Below are positions 33,152-46,134 of a stretch of DNA of 64,000 nt, in pieces; the first letter of the stretch is position 1; every line of letters starts with the position of its first letter. The DNA is from Miscanthus floridulus (lineage: Eukaryota; Streptophyta; Magnoliopsida; Poales; Poaceae), in NCBI RefSeq assembly GCF_019320115.1, contig NC_089591.1, positions 17,152,502 to 17,216,501 of the forward strand, written 5' to 3'. The notes below the pieces were generated by a model. It was not told the DNA's origin. It worked only from the letters and a program-made list of their open reading frames with translations, and made no database searches. The translations under genes and the position numbers were made by a program.

Positions 33152-33490
33152 CGAGCAACAAAAACAAAAAACAAGCTGCCAACTTGGGAACCAAACAATA
33201 AAGACAAACCATAACAACAAGAATAAAAAAACCGGCCAACTAAGGAAAATTATATAAACAACCCTGAACAAGAAAAGAACAAGCTACGGACAGAGGGCCA
33301 AATTATGAAACAATCCCAAACAATTAACAAACACACAAAAAAACAAGCTGACAACTTTGGCCAAACTATAAAAACAACCCCTAATAACCAAAACAAGTTG
33401 CCAACTGCGGGCAAACTATAAAAACAACTCAAAACAAGAAGAATGAAAAACAAGCTGCTAACTAGGGGCCAAATTTTAAAAGTAGCCTCG
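33152..33490. repeat. Degenerate minisatellite, right part
   Basis: Five to six units of the same aacaagctgccaac...aaaacaaccct family as 26984-27246. The array was continuous before the solo-LTR element inserted. Confidence 0.75.
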
Positions 33491-34275
33491 AAAAATTAGT
33501 GAGAGAGAGAGAGCAGTGGTGAATCTAGGATTTTAGGTCAAGGTATGCCGTCTAAAAAAATCATATACAATTTGGTAAATTTATTTAAATAATTCCATAA
33601 TAATTGTAAAATTGACAATGTGATTCGGTATATATGCACTAAGTAATATGATAAGGCTTAAATTCAGTACGAGGGACTTACAATGCTATTTTGCTGACTA
33701 TTTTATTCGACCCTTTCGATGGGATATAAATATCTTAATTATATCATCTTCATCAACTTCAAAGAAAATATCCCGCTCAATAAAAGTGACTAGACAATCA
33801 TCTAAAAGACTATCTCCCATCTTATTTCATAACATGGTACATGGACCGAATACAGATAAATCTCGATTAACTCTGATGTTTGGACAAATCCTCGACCTCA
33901 CTGCGTGATAGAAGATTTTATGATGTTAGCGCTTAGCAAATATCAGTTAAAGTAGACATGAATATTTTATGGAAAGCCGATGAGCAAAGATTGAATCTCA
34001 CCTTAATTCTGATCACAAATTGCACGTAAGACTCTGCTGCCGCTACTGGTGCGGTCAATCTGGCCAAGTCGCCATCTGGGGCTCTAGGTGCGGTGTGGTT
34101 GTAGGGAACTAGGGACGGGGACGACTGGATGCTCATGCTCGTACTGGTGATTTCCGAGCTGGCGTATGCTGTTGTGTTGTGAGGATCAGAAGAAAACCGT
34201 TGAACCAGCCAATACGGCAATGCCTAGATCGAGCGGTAGTCATGTACTCAAGGCACAACGCAATAGATAGAAGCC

Positions 34276-36833
34276 TGTTGACGGTCCTTAACTCACACTT
34301 CTAGCTGCCAACATTCATATAAAATCCATCCAAAGGAACACCAAACATAGAATTAGGGCTTACAACTAACAAGTTATACAAGTTTTGGTGATTATACATT
34401 TGCAGGGGAACATATCGGGATTGGACATAAAATGAGCCTAAAGTATATAAGAAACTTATCAAAATATATACCTGACATGAGCCCAAGGGAGACAAGGCCG
34501 ACAACCAAGGAAAATAGGGCCCAAAAGAGAGGAAAACAAGGATAAACCCACATCAAATCACGTCATCTTCGCAGAACACCACCATGGGCCAAGTCTAGGA
34601 GATCACAGGAGGCAGCCCGACGAAGATGGGCCAAATAGGATGTTGACGATAGTTAACATTCATCATAAACCATCAATATAACTTGTATAAATGGCTAAAA
34701 TGGATCACCAATATAGACTTAGGGGTTTAAACTATTAAATTCTATGAGTTTTGGTGAATCTATGTTTTCAGCATGATTTAATTAGAAAACCGCCAAGGAG
34801 GACCTATTCGTCAAAGGAAATTATGGAATTCCGCCGCATAATCGACGTGGGGAGACTCTAGAAGACTCCAGAAGGTGAATCACCAAAGCGAAGCCCGTGT
34901 CTCTGAGATGTGGGGCCGATCGGCGCCACCAAGAGGCCGCTCGACCTGTGGGCCCCCATGTCAGCCTCCCGTTGCTATGTCGGTTCTCCACCACCTTAAG
35001 GATTGCATCTCCGCTGTTTATTCTAGTCAGTTTGATCTGTGGGTCTAGGATGATTCAATGGGGCTATATATACCAGCCTGCACCCCCCTCAAGGCATGTC
35101 GCATTTGATTATGAGATCTGAGAAACTAGAAACCCTAATCCATATGTCCACCAGGATCGGAGCTAGCAATCAAGAGAAGATAGTCCTCAATAGAATCTAG
35201 TCTTGTATTAGAGATAGTGAGATAGAGTGAGAGGAAAGAGTTTTGGAGGAGTATCGGCTTGTTGGTGCTCTCTCTATGGCTTGTACCCTGGTGGAATCAA
35301 GTTCTTCTTGAGCTTGCTTTTGAGATTTCTTTAGTAATCGATTTCTAATTCAAGTAAGCATCTTGTTCATATTGTTCTTTAGGTTTGTGACTCTCTTTTG
35401 AATACTTTAATTCTTGTAGCTCCTAGGTTAAAGTAGTATTCGTAGTGTAAGCGTGGTGCTTAGACTCGGTTACTCATGGATGTACCCTATTTTCTGGATC
35501 GGTGGTAGCTCGCGAGGGTGACTCTTGTAGCCTCGTTGAATCCATTGTAGTCCACCTCCTGTTAGTAGGCCTATAAGGACTTTGTTGCTATAGGAAACAT
35601 ACTCTGCCTGTGTTTTCTCTAGTAATATTTCTAGAATTGAACAATAGAAGACAAATCTTACCGAAGTTAGAACTAGAAGACCTTAGCAGTCTCCTCTATG
35701 CTCCTATTATCAATCCTTGATTGTGAAGTTGGGATAAGGAAGATTTGGTTATTCTCACACACATTTCCTCGAGTTTGATATAAAACTGGGTACTCCCGGT
35801 GAAGTGCTACATCGGTATAATATCTGTGCGCTTGCAGATTATTTTGTGTGCATTAATTTATACCAACATAGGAGCAGACCATGGTGTGCGGCCGCACCCC
35901 CACTGGCCCCGTTTGGCCCGAGACTTGGTTGGTTGATGCTTACCGCCTTGCCCAATGTCGATATGGTGGTGTCACCCTAGGTTCAATGTACTTGGAGGTC
36001 AGTTTGGTGGTTTCCATGTAGAGATGAAACATTTTCAAAGACACCCCTCCTCTCCACCTATAAAAGGAGGCTCCCTCCTCATTTAAATAACAACACACCA
36101 AGGCATGAGAGCACAAGAGCATCAAAGAGCAAGAGCAATAACATCACTCCATGGGCTTAGGCCCTAGCTAGCTCAAGAAAAGTAGAAGGGAGAGTTTGTG
36201 GAAGAAGTGCCAGACTTGTTGGTAACCTTCCCCTACTTGTACCTCGGTGAACACCGGTTTATACCTCAATGGGTATTTAGTAAGTGTTCATGATTCTTAA
36301 GGTTCCAAGTCTTTGTATTAGCTAAGATTTGCTCTTACTTGTTTGTAGGTTCGTCGTCCATCCCTGTGGCGGATACTCTAGTAGAGGGCTCCCGATAAAG
36401 ACAGATCACCCTGATCAACACTAGAGTAGTAGTCGATAGCATAGACATGGTGTCTAGGCTAGAGGCTCCCTTTGTTTGCCTCATACTCCACGATTGAGGG
36501 GTAGGTGACAAGTGGTGACAACCCTATCCATTCCTTGCAATCCCCCATATCTAGGTACGATGTAGAGCTGGAGGCCGGTATCACTTGGTAGACCAGGTGT
36601 AAGCCGTACCCGAAGTAAGTAGATGTAAAATTTATCTATCCTTAGACCCTAAGCTATAGGAATCCTTTTCTACCCTCACCATCTATCCTTGTGTTGTCCT
36701 TGGACAAATTAGCTAGAAGAGATACCTCCGTTCCTTATGGAAATACGATACCCTGAATACTTCCAGGTGAAAGCTATGACGGTAATTGCATACACTTGTG
36801 GATTCTTTCTGTAAACGTTAAGAAATACCAACA
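34276..36833 (+). repeat. 5' LTR of element 4 (with nested solo LTR)
   Basis: Starts tgttgacggtcc and ends accaaca before the PBS. Without the nested insertion it is about 1325 bp. A TATA box (ctataaaagg, about 36058) precedes a leader typical of LTR promoters. Confidence 0.7.
34641..35868 (+). mobile_element. Solo LTR nested in the element 4 LTR
   Basis: 1228 bp from tgttgacgatag to ataccaaca with a perfect 5-bp duplication tagga (34636-34640, 35869-35873). Beyond it the host LTR resumes (gcagaccatg), as its partner shows at about 41569. Its first bases resemble the host LTR start, so both belong to related families. Confidence 0.85.
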
Positions 36834-36840
36834 AGCTTTC

Positions 36841-36857
36841 TGGCGCCGTTGCTGAGG
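36841..36857 (+). other. Primer binding site of element 4
   Basis: tggcgccgttgctgagg, the Asp-tRNA-like site seen in Athila-class elements, seven bases after the LTR end. Confidence 0.7.
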
Positions 36858-36959
36858 AACGGTTGCTATTTTCTTCGAATCTAGTCCATCCTCGTATCTT
36901 TATCTTTATCTTTTCTTTTATAAAAAACAAACATATTTCTTTTGTCCTTTTTTTATCAT

Positions 36960-37720
36960 GAAGCCAACTCCATTTCAAAACCTTTCTACTTCAAAGGTGG
37001 AATTCCGTGAGCCACCAGCAAAACCAAACCTTTCATCTAGCGATGAACTCCACCCTGGCTTGATAGCCATGGTTTAGGCACAACCCTTCTCTGGGCTTGA
37101 TAGCGAAAACCCATGCAATCATCTGCACAAGTTTGAAGAGGTGTGTTCATGACTGAGCATCCCAGGCATGACACAACAAACACTAAGGTGGAAATTGTTT
37201 CCCTTCTCCCTCACAGGGAAGGTGAAATGATGGTACACATTTGCCGTCGGAAGTACAAATGGGGACTAGGATGAAGTTAAAGACAAGTTTTGTCTTGCAT
37301 TTTTCCCATATCCCGTATCGGCTCTCTACCAATGGCTATCCTTGATTTTGAGCAGTACGAGAAGGAGTCTATAGGTGTAGCATGGGCTAGGTTTTCAATG
37401 TTAATACATGTCGGCCTAGATCTATCTTTACCCGATGGCGTTTTGTTGAGTCTCTTTTGTTTGGGTATTGACATAGATGTTGACCTATGCCTAGACATGA
37501 CCGCCGGAGGTAGATTTACACATAAATCCATGATGGATCAAGTAGAATTTCTTGAGCACTTCATAGCTAAACACGCTTCTTCCATCATAAGAACTAAACC
37601 CGTCCAGACCAAAGTCATGTCAAGTGTTGAGGAATCCTCATCAGTCAAAACCAACCACATACCATCCCTAGGTTCGACCTATGTGCCCTCACCCGAACCA
37701 CGAACACCAAAGGAATGAGT
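36960..37720 (+). pseudogene. Athila-type gag remnant
   Basis: Reading from the ATG at 36960, successive frames give HLHKFEEVCS, IPGMTQQTLRWKLFPFSLTG, DEVKDKFCLAFFP, then ISRIGSLPMAILDFEQYEKE, GVAWARF and GLDLSLPDGVLLSLF. This is the order of the retrotransposon gag domain in Athila-like elements. Stops at 37073 and later positions and a frameshift near 37305 break it. Confidence 0.75.
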
Positions 37721-40700
37721 AATTGACCCTTTGGAGTTTGCAATCAAATTCGAGGATTATGGCAATACCTCAAAGTTATCACAGCACGAAAAGTGCACCA
37801 AAGAAGTTTCCCCCAAAGTAGAACCATCAAAGGAATGGTTAATAGAAGTGAAACATTCTTCTAAAGCAATTTAGATTCTTTCACCTTTCACGACCATACC
37901 TTACTCATTAAGGGAAACAAACATAGAAGCCCTACACAACCCCACAGTCGGGACTAGTATCATGTCAGAGTTCCTAGTGAAAAACCTTTTGGGTAACATC
38001 TCACTAGTCCTAACCAATAAACTATTCAAAAGTCTTTTGGGACTATTTTTCGAGTGCTGTGGGATCGCTAGGGCTGTGCCAATCATAATTGACACAATCA
38101 AGGTTTTCATAGATTTCTAGATCTTTGCCATCCTTGAGTTTGATCTTCACATAGGCTACCCATAAGACAAACTTTTTGAAGGAAAACCTTCACATGGGAG
38201 CCTTGATGAGAAGTTTGGGAAAACTACTTCCACTATTCCTATCTTTTACCTAGAAATCTCAATGGCGAAGCATTATCCCAACCAGGACTAGTTCAAGGAG
38301 GTGAAGTTTATATCCCCGTTCATTTCACCTAAGCTTGCTTATGAAACTGAATGATCATCGTCACCCTCACTCGAATCCAAGCCATGTCCCTCTGGCCATC
38401 TTGACGTTGTTCTCGATAATGGTCGAGATTTGACGCTGATCTTACATGATATATCTCTTAAGAACAAAAACTTCTATGCCATGGACATTTCTAAAGCACC
38501 AACTCTAGAGACTAAGGAGCATGAAAGTTTCTCTTTCAAGACCCTTCAAATTTCACGCTCATGTTTGGAGTCTCCAGAGTTCGTTGTGCTTAGTGTTACT
38601 TGCTGCTACGAGAAAGACAACCACCCATCATTCCTTGTTTCTAAACATTTTAGGAGGATGGTTGTAGATGTATTTGTTTATCATAAATACAACAAACCTC
38701 GTAGTAGCACTATGGCACTAACCTTGCAGCTTGAACATTATTGCTAAATGTTTTGGTTGGTAAAGCTAGGAACTATACCATCATTGATAGCTGCAAGACG
38801 AAGTTCCCACGGTCGAGCTTAAGACCATAAATCAAGCACTACAGAGAGATACCCCAGATTATCATAGAAAAAATATATGACTATCATAAAAACTTTTAAT
38901 AAAGCAAGAATATGCTATCAAGTTAGTATGTACCTTTGGGTATTCTTGGTCGCTAACCATTTCAAGTTAAGATCAAGAAGTGCAAGGGATATATGATGCT
39001 CGAGAACATGGGAGCTACATCAACTAAACATCATGATGCTCCTTGGTGATGGAACAAACTCAAATATAGATTCTAACCATACACACATGACTTTTATACA
39101 AAAGTCCAAGTGTGGGGGGATGGTGAGAACATCGCTACATGTTTCATTTATACCAAGGGCTAACCAGGTTTGATGATGTTAGCTCTACCTTGCTATAAAA
39201 ATTATTATAAAAATGATCATAAAAAAACTGTTCACCAACTCCTTCACTCATATTTATCTCCATGTGAAAACAATTTGCTCATACAAGATTCATGCTTTCC
39301 TTGTTTATGTCATATGCTCTGGTTTGGGTGTATTCTATATAGGTACATCCATAGGCCTTTTTGAATTATGCATGGTGCTTAGGTTAAAATGACCTTCTTA
39401 ATCAAATTTTGACATGGTGTTAAATTTTGATTAATGAACTTGAGTTATTATTTTCATAAACAAAGGAAGTGATCTAAAATGGGGATAAATCAAGGCTAGG
39501 ATTACAATGCATCTTTACATTAGCCTTGCTTGAGTATGCAAAATATGGTGAACAAAATAAAAAATAAAATAGATTAATAGATAATAATACTAATAATAAT
39601 ATACTAATAATAAAAAATGTATAATAACAATAATAATAAAATAATTTTGGCTCCTCGATGTTCAAACTGGAAGAGCCTTTGCTTGTTTCTGTTTATTTTG
39701 TTTTTGTTTCTTAGAAAAATAAAGTAGGTACAAAATAAGTGTGGGGAGATCTCTCAAGCTCAACAAATGCACATTCGAGATCTCCCATCAACATGATGCA
39801 CAACAGCGAATGGTATATCATGCAGAAGGACGGGACAAATAGCTCAGAGAGGATTGGTTGAACCTTTTGGTTCAGCCAAACCATCTCTGATTCCCCTTAA
39901 CTCCTTCCTCTACATCATTGGTTTGTGCAACTTTACCCTCAACTCTCCTAAGTTTTTAAATTTAACACTAAACAAATTTAAAACAATACCACTTCATCTC
40001 CATGCTATCCTTTGATTAAATTTGCATACTCTTTATTCCTCGCTAATATTCCTAAACTTGTGGACAACTCATCATAGGGACCCTATGTTATCTAAGTAAT
40101 TGGAATATGTGATATAGTGGGATGAAAATGAACCTTGCTCTCTTATGCAAAGAACTTGGGATTTATCTTACAAAATCAAAACTCAAATAACATGTTCCTC
40201 AATGATATGCAATTTCCTACCAAAGCCATATCTAGTGTTTAGAACTCTTAAAACCTCCAAAATTATGCTACTTATTCCTGCATTCAGTTTTGTCAAGTCT
40301 TGTTGAGAAAGTTATCATGCCCCCAAGATCAAGATCATGTACACGCCACATATATTAAAGCTATTCCTACACTAGGAATACGCTAAGACATGCCTCCATC
40401 CACCCAAAACTCTGCTCCTACACTAGGAGTAGAAAAAAATGTGTTTGTTAGGAAAATACTCCATATTCTACAAAATAGTGATCTCTCTTAATATATGGTT
40501 TAAGAGACATGTGCTATGCAAAAGTATAAAAAAAGAAAAATAAAAAAATTATGGACACATGAAGGTCCAAGAAGAAAAAAATAGGGACACATGGAGGTCC
40601 CAAGGTATTGAAAAAAAGATGAGCACATGAAGGCTCATAAAAAGAAAAGAATGATGATAGCCATGTCTCAAAATGAAAAGCTAGACAAAGATCATATCTA

Positions 40701-41204
40701 CAAAAGGAGTATAGTATATATTTAGAATTGTTTTGTCCACACACTTACACTTCTTGATCAAAGGGTATGACATCTTTTCTCCTTGGATCCGAGCTTCGAG
40801 TTAACCAAATATGCAGAGTAAGTATGCCTTCATATCTTTCCCTATCTAAAGATCCATATAAGCTTTTTAGAAGTAGGAAAGAAAGAAGGCAACACTATGA
40901 TATGCCTTGGTGAGGAACAAACACAAATTTGAGCAATTCGAAAGAATCATTTGAGGGGCTAAGCTATGTTTATATTTTCAAAATCAAATGAAAACCCAAG
41001 TTTCTGAGCTTCTTGATGCAAGGGGATTTGAATCCATACTGTTCCATTATTCAATTAACCAAGATAATGTGGTAGACACTCCAAAGTTCACAAGTGCAGG
41101 TGAAGTTTGGAATAATTTGTATGCAGATGTCAAATTAAGGAGATAACCCATCTTAGTCCTTAAGTTTACTTGAGAACGAGCAAAGGGCTAAGTGTGGGGT
41201 ATTT
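37721..41204 (+). other. Interior of element 4 without recognisable pol
   Basis: Only short frames, the longest being 38430-38747 (105 codons, no family recognised). Purine motifs aagtgtgggg occur near 39108, 39738 and 41190; the last abuts the 3' LTR and is the likely PPT. AT-rich simple sequence occurs at 39550-39650. Confidence 0.5.
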
Positions 41205-41630
41205 TGTCGGCGGTCCTTCACCCAGACTTCTAACCACCAACATTGATAGAAAATCCATCCAAAGGAACACCAAACGTAGAATTAGGGCTTATAGCTAACA
41301 AGTTCGACAAGTTTTGGTGATTATACATTTGTAGGAGGACATGTCAGGATTGGACATAAAATGAGCCTAAAGTATATACGAAACTTAGCAAAATATATAC
41401 CTGACATGAGCCCAAGGGAGACAAGGCCCACAACCATGGAAAATAGGGCCCAAAAGAGAGGAGAACAAGGATAAACCCACATCAAATCATGTCATCTTCA
41501 CAGAACACCACCATGGGCCAAGTCCAGGAGATCACATGAGGCAGCCCGACGAAGATGGGCCAAATAGGAGCAGACCATGCTGTGCGGCCATCCCATCTCC
41601 TGTCGCTGGCCCCATGGGCCGCGTGGGCCT
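41205..41630 (+). repeat. 3' LTR of element 4 (truncated)
   Basis: Starts tgtcggcggtcc right after a purine tract and follows the 5' LTR through aagatgggccaaatagg into gcagaccatg. It then diverges and ends at the duplication boundary. Confidence 0.7.
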
Positions 41631-43461
41631 TGCTCTGACGCTGGTTCACGGGCTGCCTCTCCACGTTCGCTTAGTTAGGTAAGTGTTGTTTTTCCTTTTT
41701 TTTAATCAGAAATATGTATGTATACATGCTCACACACTGGAATTGCAGGGTATGCCTAGCTCCGCCACCGAGAGAGAGAACCACCCCCATCCCAAATAGA
41801 GGAGCTGGCAACGGTTGTAAAAAGAGAAAAAAAAAGTAAAAAGAGCCAAGGCCTATAAAACATAGACCAATTAAAAATAGCACAAACATAAAAAAGGCCC
41901 AACCAAAAATAAAGCCCACATAAGAAGGGTAGAAAAGGCCCCTGAAAGAAAAACATCAGCAGCTCCGATAGGATGGCTGCACGTCATAAAAATCAGAAGA
42001 CAACCTCTGAGGCAAGCAACCAATCCAAACCCTAAACGAAATAAACAACATGGAAGATGTACAACAACTAGAGGACATTGGAGATTCAAAATTTAGAAGC
42101 AAGGATGTAGACGTAAGTGACAACCAGATCACTGATAAGGTGAGCCCTTTGATCTGCAACAGAAGCAATGATCTCTCCCCCTACATATATAGAATCTACA
42201 GGTCGCTCTTCTGCATGGAAAATAGCAAGACATGGAAATTAGATTCTACATGTCAACAAACATACAGAACATTTACAATAAAAAATTGATGAATTCCTGC
42301 ATACTTGATTCCTAAAAATCCTTTGACAGGTGCAAATTATATTAACAACAAAAAATCAACAACAAAATACTAAATGAGTTTTTACAAGGGAAGATTATGC
42401 AAACCTGCAATCCTCCAGCAAAATTCAAACAACAAAAAATCTTGAGAACTCTTTGGACAAACATTGACAAACAAGAGTTTCACCAAGATTAGACTTTCAA
42501 TGTGTTGGGCTGACTATTTTCTTTAAAAAATAGAATGTGCCTTAGTTGCTCTGACGCTGGTTCACGGGCTGCCTCTCCACGTTCGCTTAGTTAGGTAAGT
42601 GTTGTTTTTCCTTTTTTTTAATCAGAAATATGTATGTATACATGCTCACACACTGGAATTGCAGGGTATGCCTAGCTCCGCCACCGAGAGAGAGAACCAC
42701 CCCCATCCCAAATAGAGGAGCTGGCAACGGTTGTAAAAAGAGAAAAAAAAAGTAAAAAGAGCCAAGGCCTATAAAACATAGACCAATTAAAAATAGCACA
42801 AACATAAAAAAGGCCCAACCAAAAATAAAGCCCACATAAGAAGGGTAGAAAAGGCCCCTGAAAGAAAAACATCAGCAGCTCCGATAGGATGGCTGCACGT
42901 CATAAAAATCAGAAGACAACCTCTGAGGCAAGCAACCAATCCAAACCCTAAACGAAATAAACAACATGGAAGATGTACAACAACTAGAGGACATTGGAGA
43001 TTCAAAATTTAGAAGCAAGGATGTAGACGTAAGTGACAACCAGATCACTGATAAGGTGAGCCCTTTGATCTGCAACAGAAGCAATGATCTCTCCCCCTAC
43101 ATATATAGAATCTACAGGTCGCTCTTCTGCATGGAAAATAGCAAGACATGGAAATTAGATTCTACATGTCAACAAACATACAGAACATTTACAATAAAAA
43201 ATTGATGAATTCCTGCATACTTGATTCCTAAAAATCCTTTGACAGGTGCAAATTATATTAACAACAAAAAATCAACAACAAAATACTAAATGAGTTTTTA
43301 CAAGGGAAGATTATGCAAACCTGCAATCCTCCAGCAAAATTCAAACAACAAAAAATCTTGAGAACTCTTTGGACAAACATTGACAAACAAGAGTTTCACC
43401 AAGATTAGACTTTCAATGTGTTGGGCTGACTATTTTCTTTAAAAAATAGAATGTGCCTTAG
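41630..43461. repeat. Perfect 916-bp tandem duplication
   Basis: 41630-42545 and 42546-43461 repeat at a constant offset of 916 with no difference found; five overlapping frames are identical in both copies. Each copy starts ttgctctgacgctgg and ends agaatgtgccttag. No gene recognised inside. Confidence 0.95.
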
Positions 43462-45430
43462 AAACTCAATAAATGCATAAAACCTAAGAAACAAAGAACA
43501 ATGCAATGTAGTAATTAAGTTTAACCCAAAAAACATGATACAATAACAAAATTCTTTGTGCTGTCTAACATTTGAACTACTGAACTGGACAAAATTTCAA
43601 ACAGACTAAATGTATATTGTGATGGGCATGGGCTAAGCATTCGACTAGGCATGCGCATACAGTTTCCTCCTGAAGTGTGGCTATGAGATGCTCAAATTGG
43701 AGACTAATAAGGCTTCTAACTAATCATACTCCTCTCCCCGGAACCATCAATTATAATTGATAAACAAAGTTTGTCAATCTATACATCTAAGTGATACAGT
43801 GACCTTGTGATGGAGATGGCTGTCCGGCCCGCCTTTGCAAAACCATTTCAACCGTCTTTTGTAAATGTTTTATGTGGTAGTGATAAAGGCAATGTACTAT
43901 ATATACTCACAAATAAATGTGTATTGCAGTGGTGTGAAGGTGTTATGTGAGTAGACAGGCATCTTAAGTTGCTCGTCTTTGTTAATCGATTTACCGAGAC
44001 GATTGTATTAGATGCGGTTGGCTTATTGCCTGCATCTGAAAATTAAAAAAAAATCCACTCTGGAAATAAGGAAGAAGAGGGAATGGTGAGTGAGTCTCGT
44101 GTATCATTATTTGTTAGGATGAATTTGAGAGTCCTGATTTAAGAGCTCCGCTAGAGTAGATGAAAGAATAAACCAAACCCCTAAAGATAGTGGAACCCTT
44201 AAGGCCTTGTTTGGAGTTTGTCGGATTCACCTCAATCCACATGTGTTAGGGTGGGTTGGGGTGGAATTTAGTTCAAGTTTCACTCCAATGTACCCCGACG
44301 CATGTGAATTAATACGAATCCAACTGCATCGAAACAAGGGTCTAATGATGAAAATTTGGAACCCTGACTTTAGAACTACGCTGGAGTTGCTCTCTAAGCC
44401 CCGTCACTTATAAAAATAAAGATTATCCATGCTCGCCTTGTCGTCTGAGCCCCACACCACGGAAGATTAGGTATGCCAATCTGGGCTAAAGGCTGGCACA
44501 ATGTTTATTTCACAACTAAAAAATGATTTTTTCTTGAGATATTCTTTGTTCATTTTACTATAGAGGGAATCTATAGAAACGCCTTTACAAAATATGGGCG
44601 GGGCAGATGCTACCTTTTTCATGACCATACTAGATCAACCCCAAAACATTGGATATTCTGCAACCAGTCCAAAATACATTTGAAATGATGAAAGAACATT
44701 GATAGTTGCATCAACAGTATAGCATAGGATGCATATATATCTATCCCATCCCACTCTTGATTCATTATGTATGCTTGATATCCTCTCCGCGACCATCTCC
44801 GATGAGATCGATGACGCGAAGTTATTACTTTCCTTGTGGGTAGTGCCAAGAAGAATCTCTCCCCTCACAGATAATGGCCACAAATTGTCCTTCTACCGAT
44901 GAAGTCAACGACCGCAACGTCCACCTCGTCATGATAATCACCAAAGTTATCGCAGGTACAACATCAACCGAAAATCATCTGATTTCGTCGATAGATTTAT
45001 TTATATTTAGGCTAAACCATAACTAAACTTGATTTAAAATTTGTTTTGAAAGAGAGATGAGTCTTCTCTCCTTCTCAGCACTGACAATGGGATAGACCTT
45101 TTGGAGAAGGAGAAGAAAGATAGGGGCCTAGATGGCAGCGAAGGTGGTAGCGAAGAACAGAGGAGCGGCCGTGGTGGATGACTCCTAATAATATGATAAT
45201 AGACAAAAAAAAACTACTTCTATATAAATTGCATTGATAACACAATAATATTTTCCAGTATAAGATTCATTATTACGAAAAATATTTTCATAATATATAA
45301 ATGTTTTTCATTGAAGACACCACCATTTAATAGATGTATTGCTAATCCAAAGTTAAAAAGATTTAACTTAGAAGAACTTAGATGACATTATTATATCTGT
45401 GAAATATCTGTGATTGGAGTAGCATAGAAA
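43462..45430. other. Intergenic region with one MITE
   Basis: No gene recognised. It contains the Tourist-like MITE at 44203-44342 and AT-rich unassigned sequence. Confidence 0.5.
44203..44342. mobile_element. Tourist-like (PIF/Harbinger) MITE
   Basis: 140 bp, starting ggccttgtttgg and ending cgaaacaagggtc, with taa duplications at 44200-44202 and 44343-44345. Non-coding. Confidence 0.75.
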
Positions 45431-46046
45431 AAAAAGCATTGTGACCTACGCGCGATTCCCTGGATTGGAGATTTGGAGTACCAGTAGTGAATGGCACCGA
45501 CGACCTGCACAGGTCGTCCGCGAAGCAAGGCTGCTGTTCCAGAACAGGTTTCACAGTGCACACCGACCGGCCAATTATCGGCCTCGACACGCTGTTACAT
45601 TCCAAAAAAGTGCTTTTAGCGTGAGCACCGACAAAACCAATACCCAGGTTCACTGTGCACAGGGAGGGAAACGCAGGAGGCCCAGATCTACACTGTACTA
45701 GCGGCGCGCCGACACATGGGTGTTGCAACATCTGGCGTCGGGACCCGACGACAGACGTCAGAGACACCGCCAACATAACAGTTTATTGATCGCGAACATG
45801 GGGTCTCGAGGCCTTGCCCGGCCGAATCCTCGCTCCCATGCGGCCGATGCATGGATCCATCAGGCCAATAATGCATGCAGCTCGTGTCAGCGTCAGCTCC
45901 CGAATAGCAGCATGCGCGCCCACATGCACGCACGGCCTCTGCCGGCCACTGGGTGACGATCACCGCGTGCATGCATGCGTACATGGCCTGATCTGATCCA
46001 GTCCAGAAAGGACGATTGGCAGCGTCCTCTCATCAACTCCGGTTCC

Positions 46047-46054
46047 TATTTAAA
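46047..46054 (+). promoter_or_regulatory. TATA box of the expansin gene
   Basis: TATTTAAA about 80 bp upstream of the expansin ATG. The 45430-46040 region upstream is GC-rich and has no coding signal that I trust, so it is the likely promoter. Confidence 0.6.
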
Positions 46055-46134
46055 CGACGCAGCCCGCTCAGACGTTTGGCCATTAGTGCTGGTGGTTCGT
46101 CTCCTAACTCGCTAGCTCGCTGACAATAACAACA

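Larger units (their letters stand above)
34276..41630 (+). mobile_element. Non-autonomous Athila-like Ty3/gypsy element (element 4)
   Basis: The 5' LTR (34276-36833) and the start of a 3' LTR (41205 to about 41630) share a long diverged match (aaatccatccaaaggaacac ... aagatgggccaaatagg). The PBS is the TGGCGCCGTTGC type used by Athila-class elements. An Athila-style gag follows, but no protease, RT or integrase was found in about 3.5 kb of remaining interior. The 3' LTR breaks off where the 916-bp duplication begins. Confidence 0.7.
33514..41770. mobile_element. Possible hAT-like element invaded by an LTR retrotransposon
   Basis: The left end cagtggtgaatctagg (33514-33529) and right end cctagctccgccaccg (41755-41770) are inverted repeats matching at 12 of 16 positions. 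Both are flanked by agagagag (33506-33513 and 41771-41778). The flank is low complexity, so the duplication is weak evidence. The interior is mostly the Athila-like element at 34276. No transposase was recognised. Confidence 0.35.

Noticed and set aside
41671..43205. Five pairs of identical small ORFs
   Set aside because: The identity comes from the 916-bp duplication; frames overlap and lack any recognised domain.
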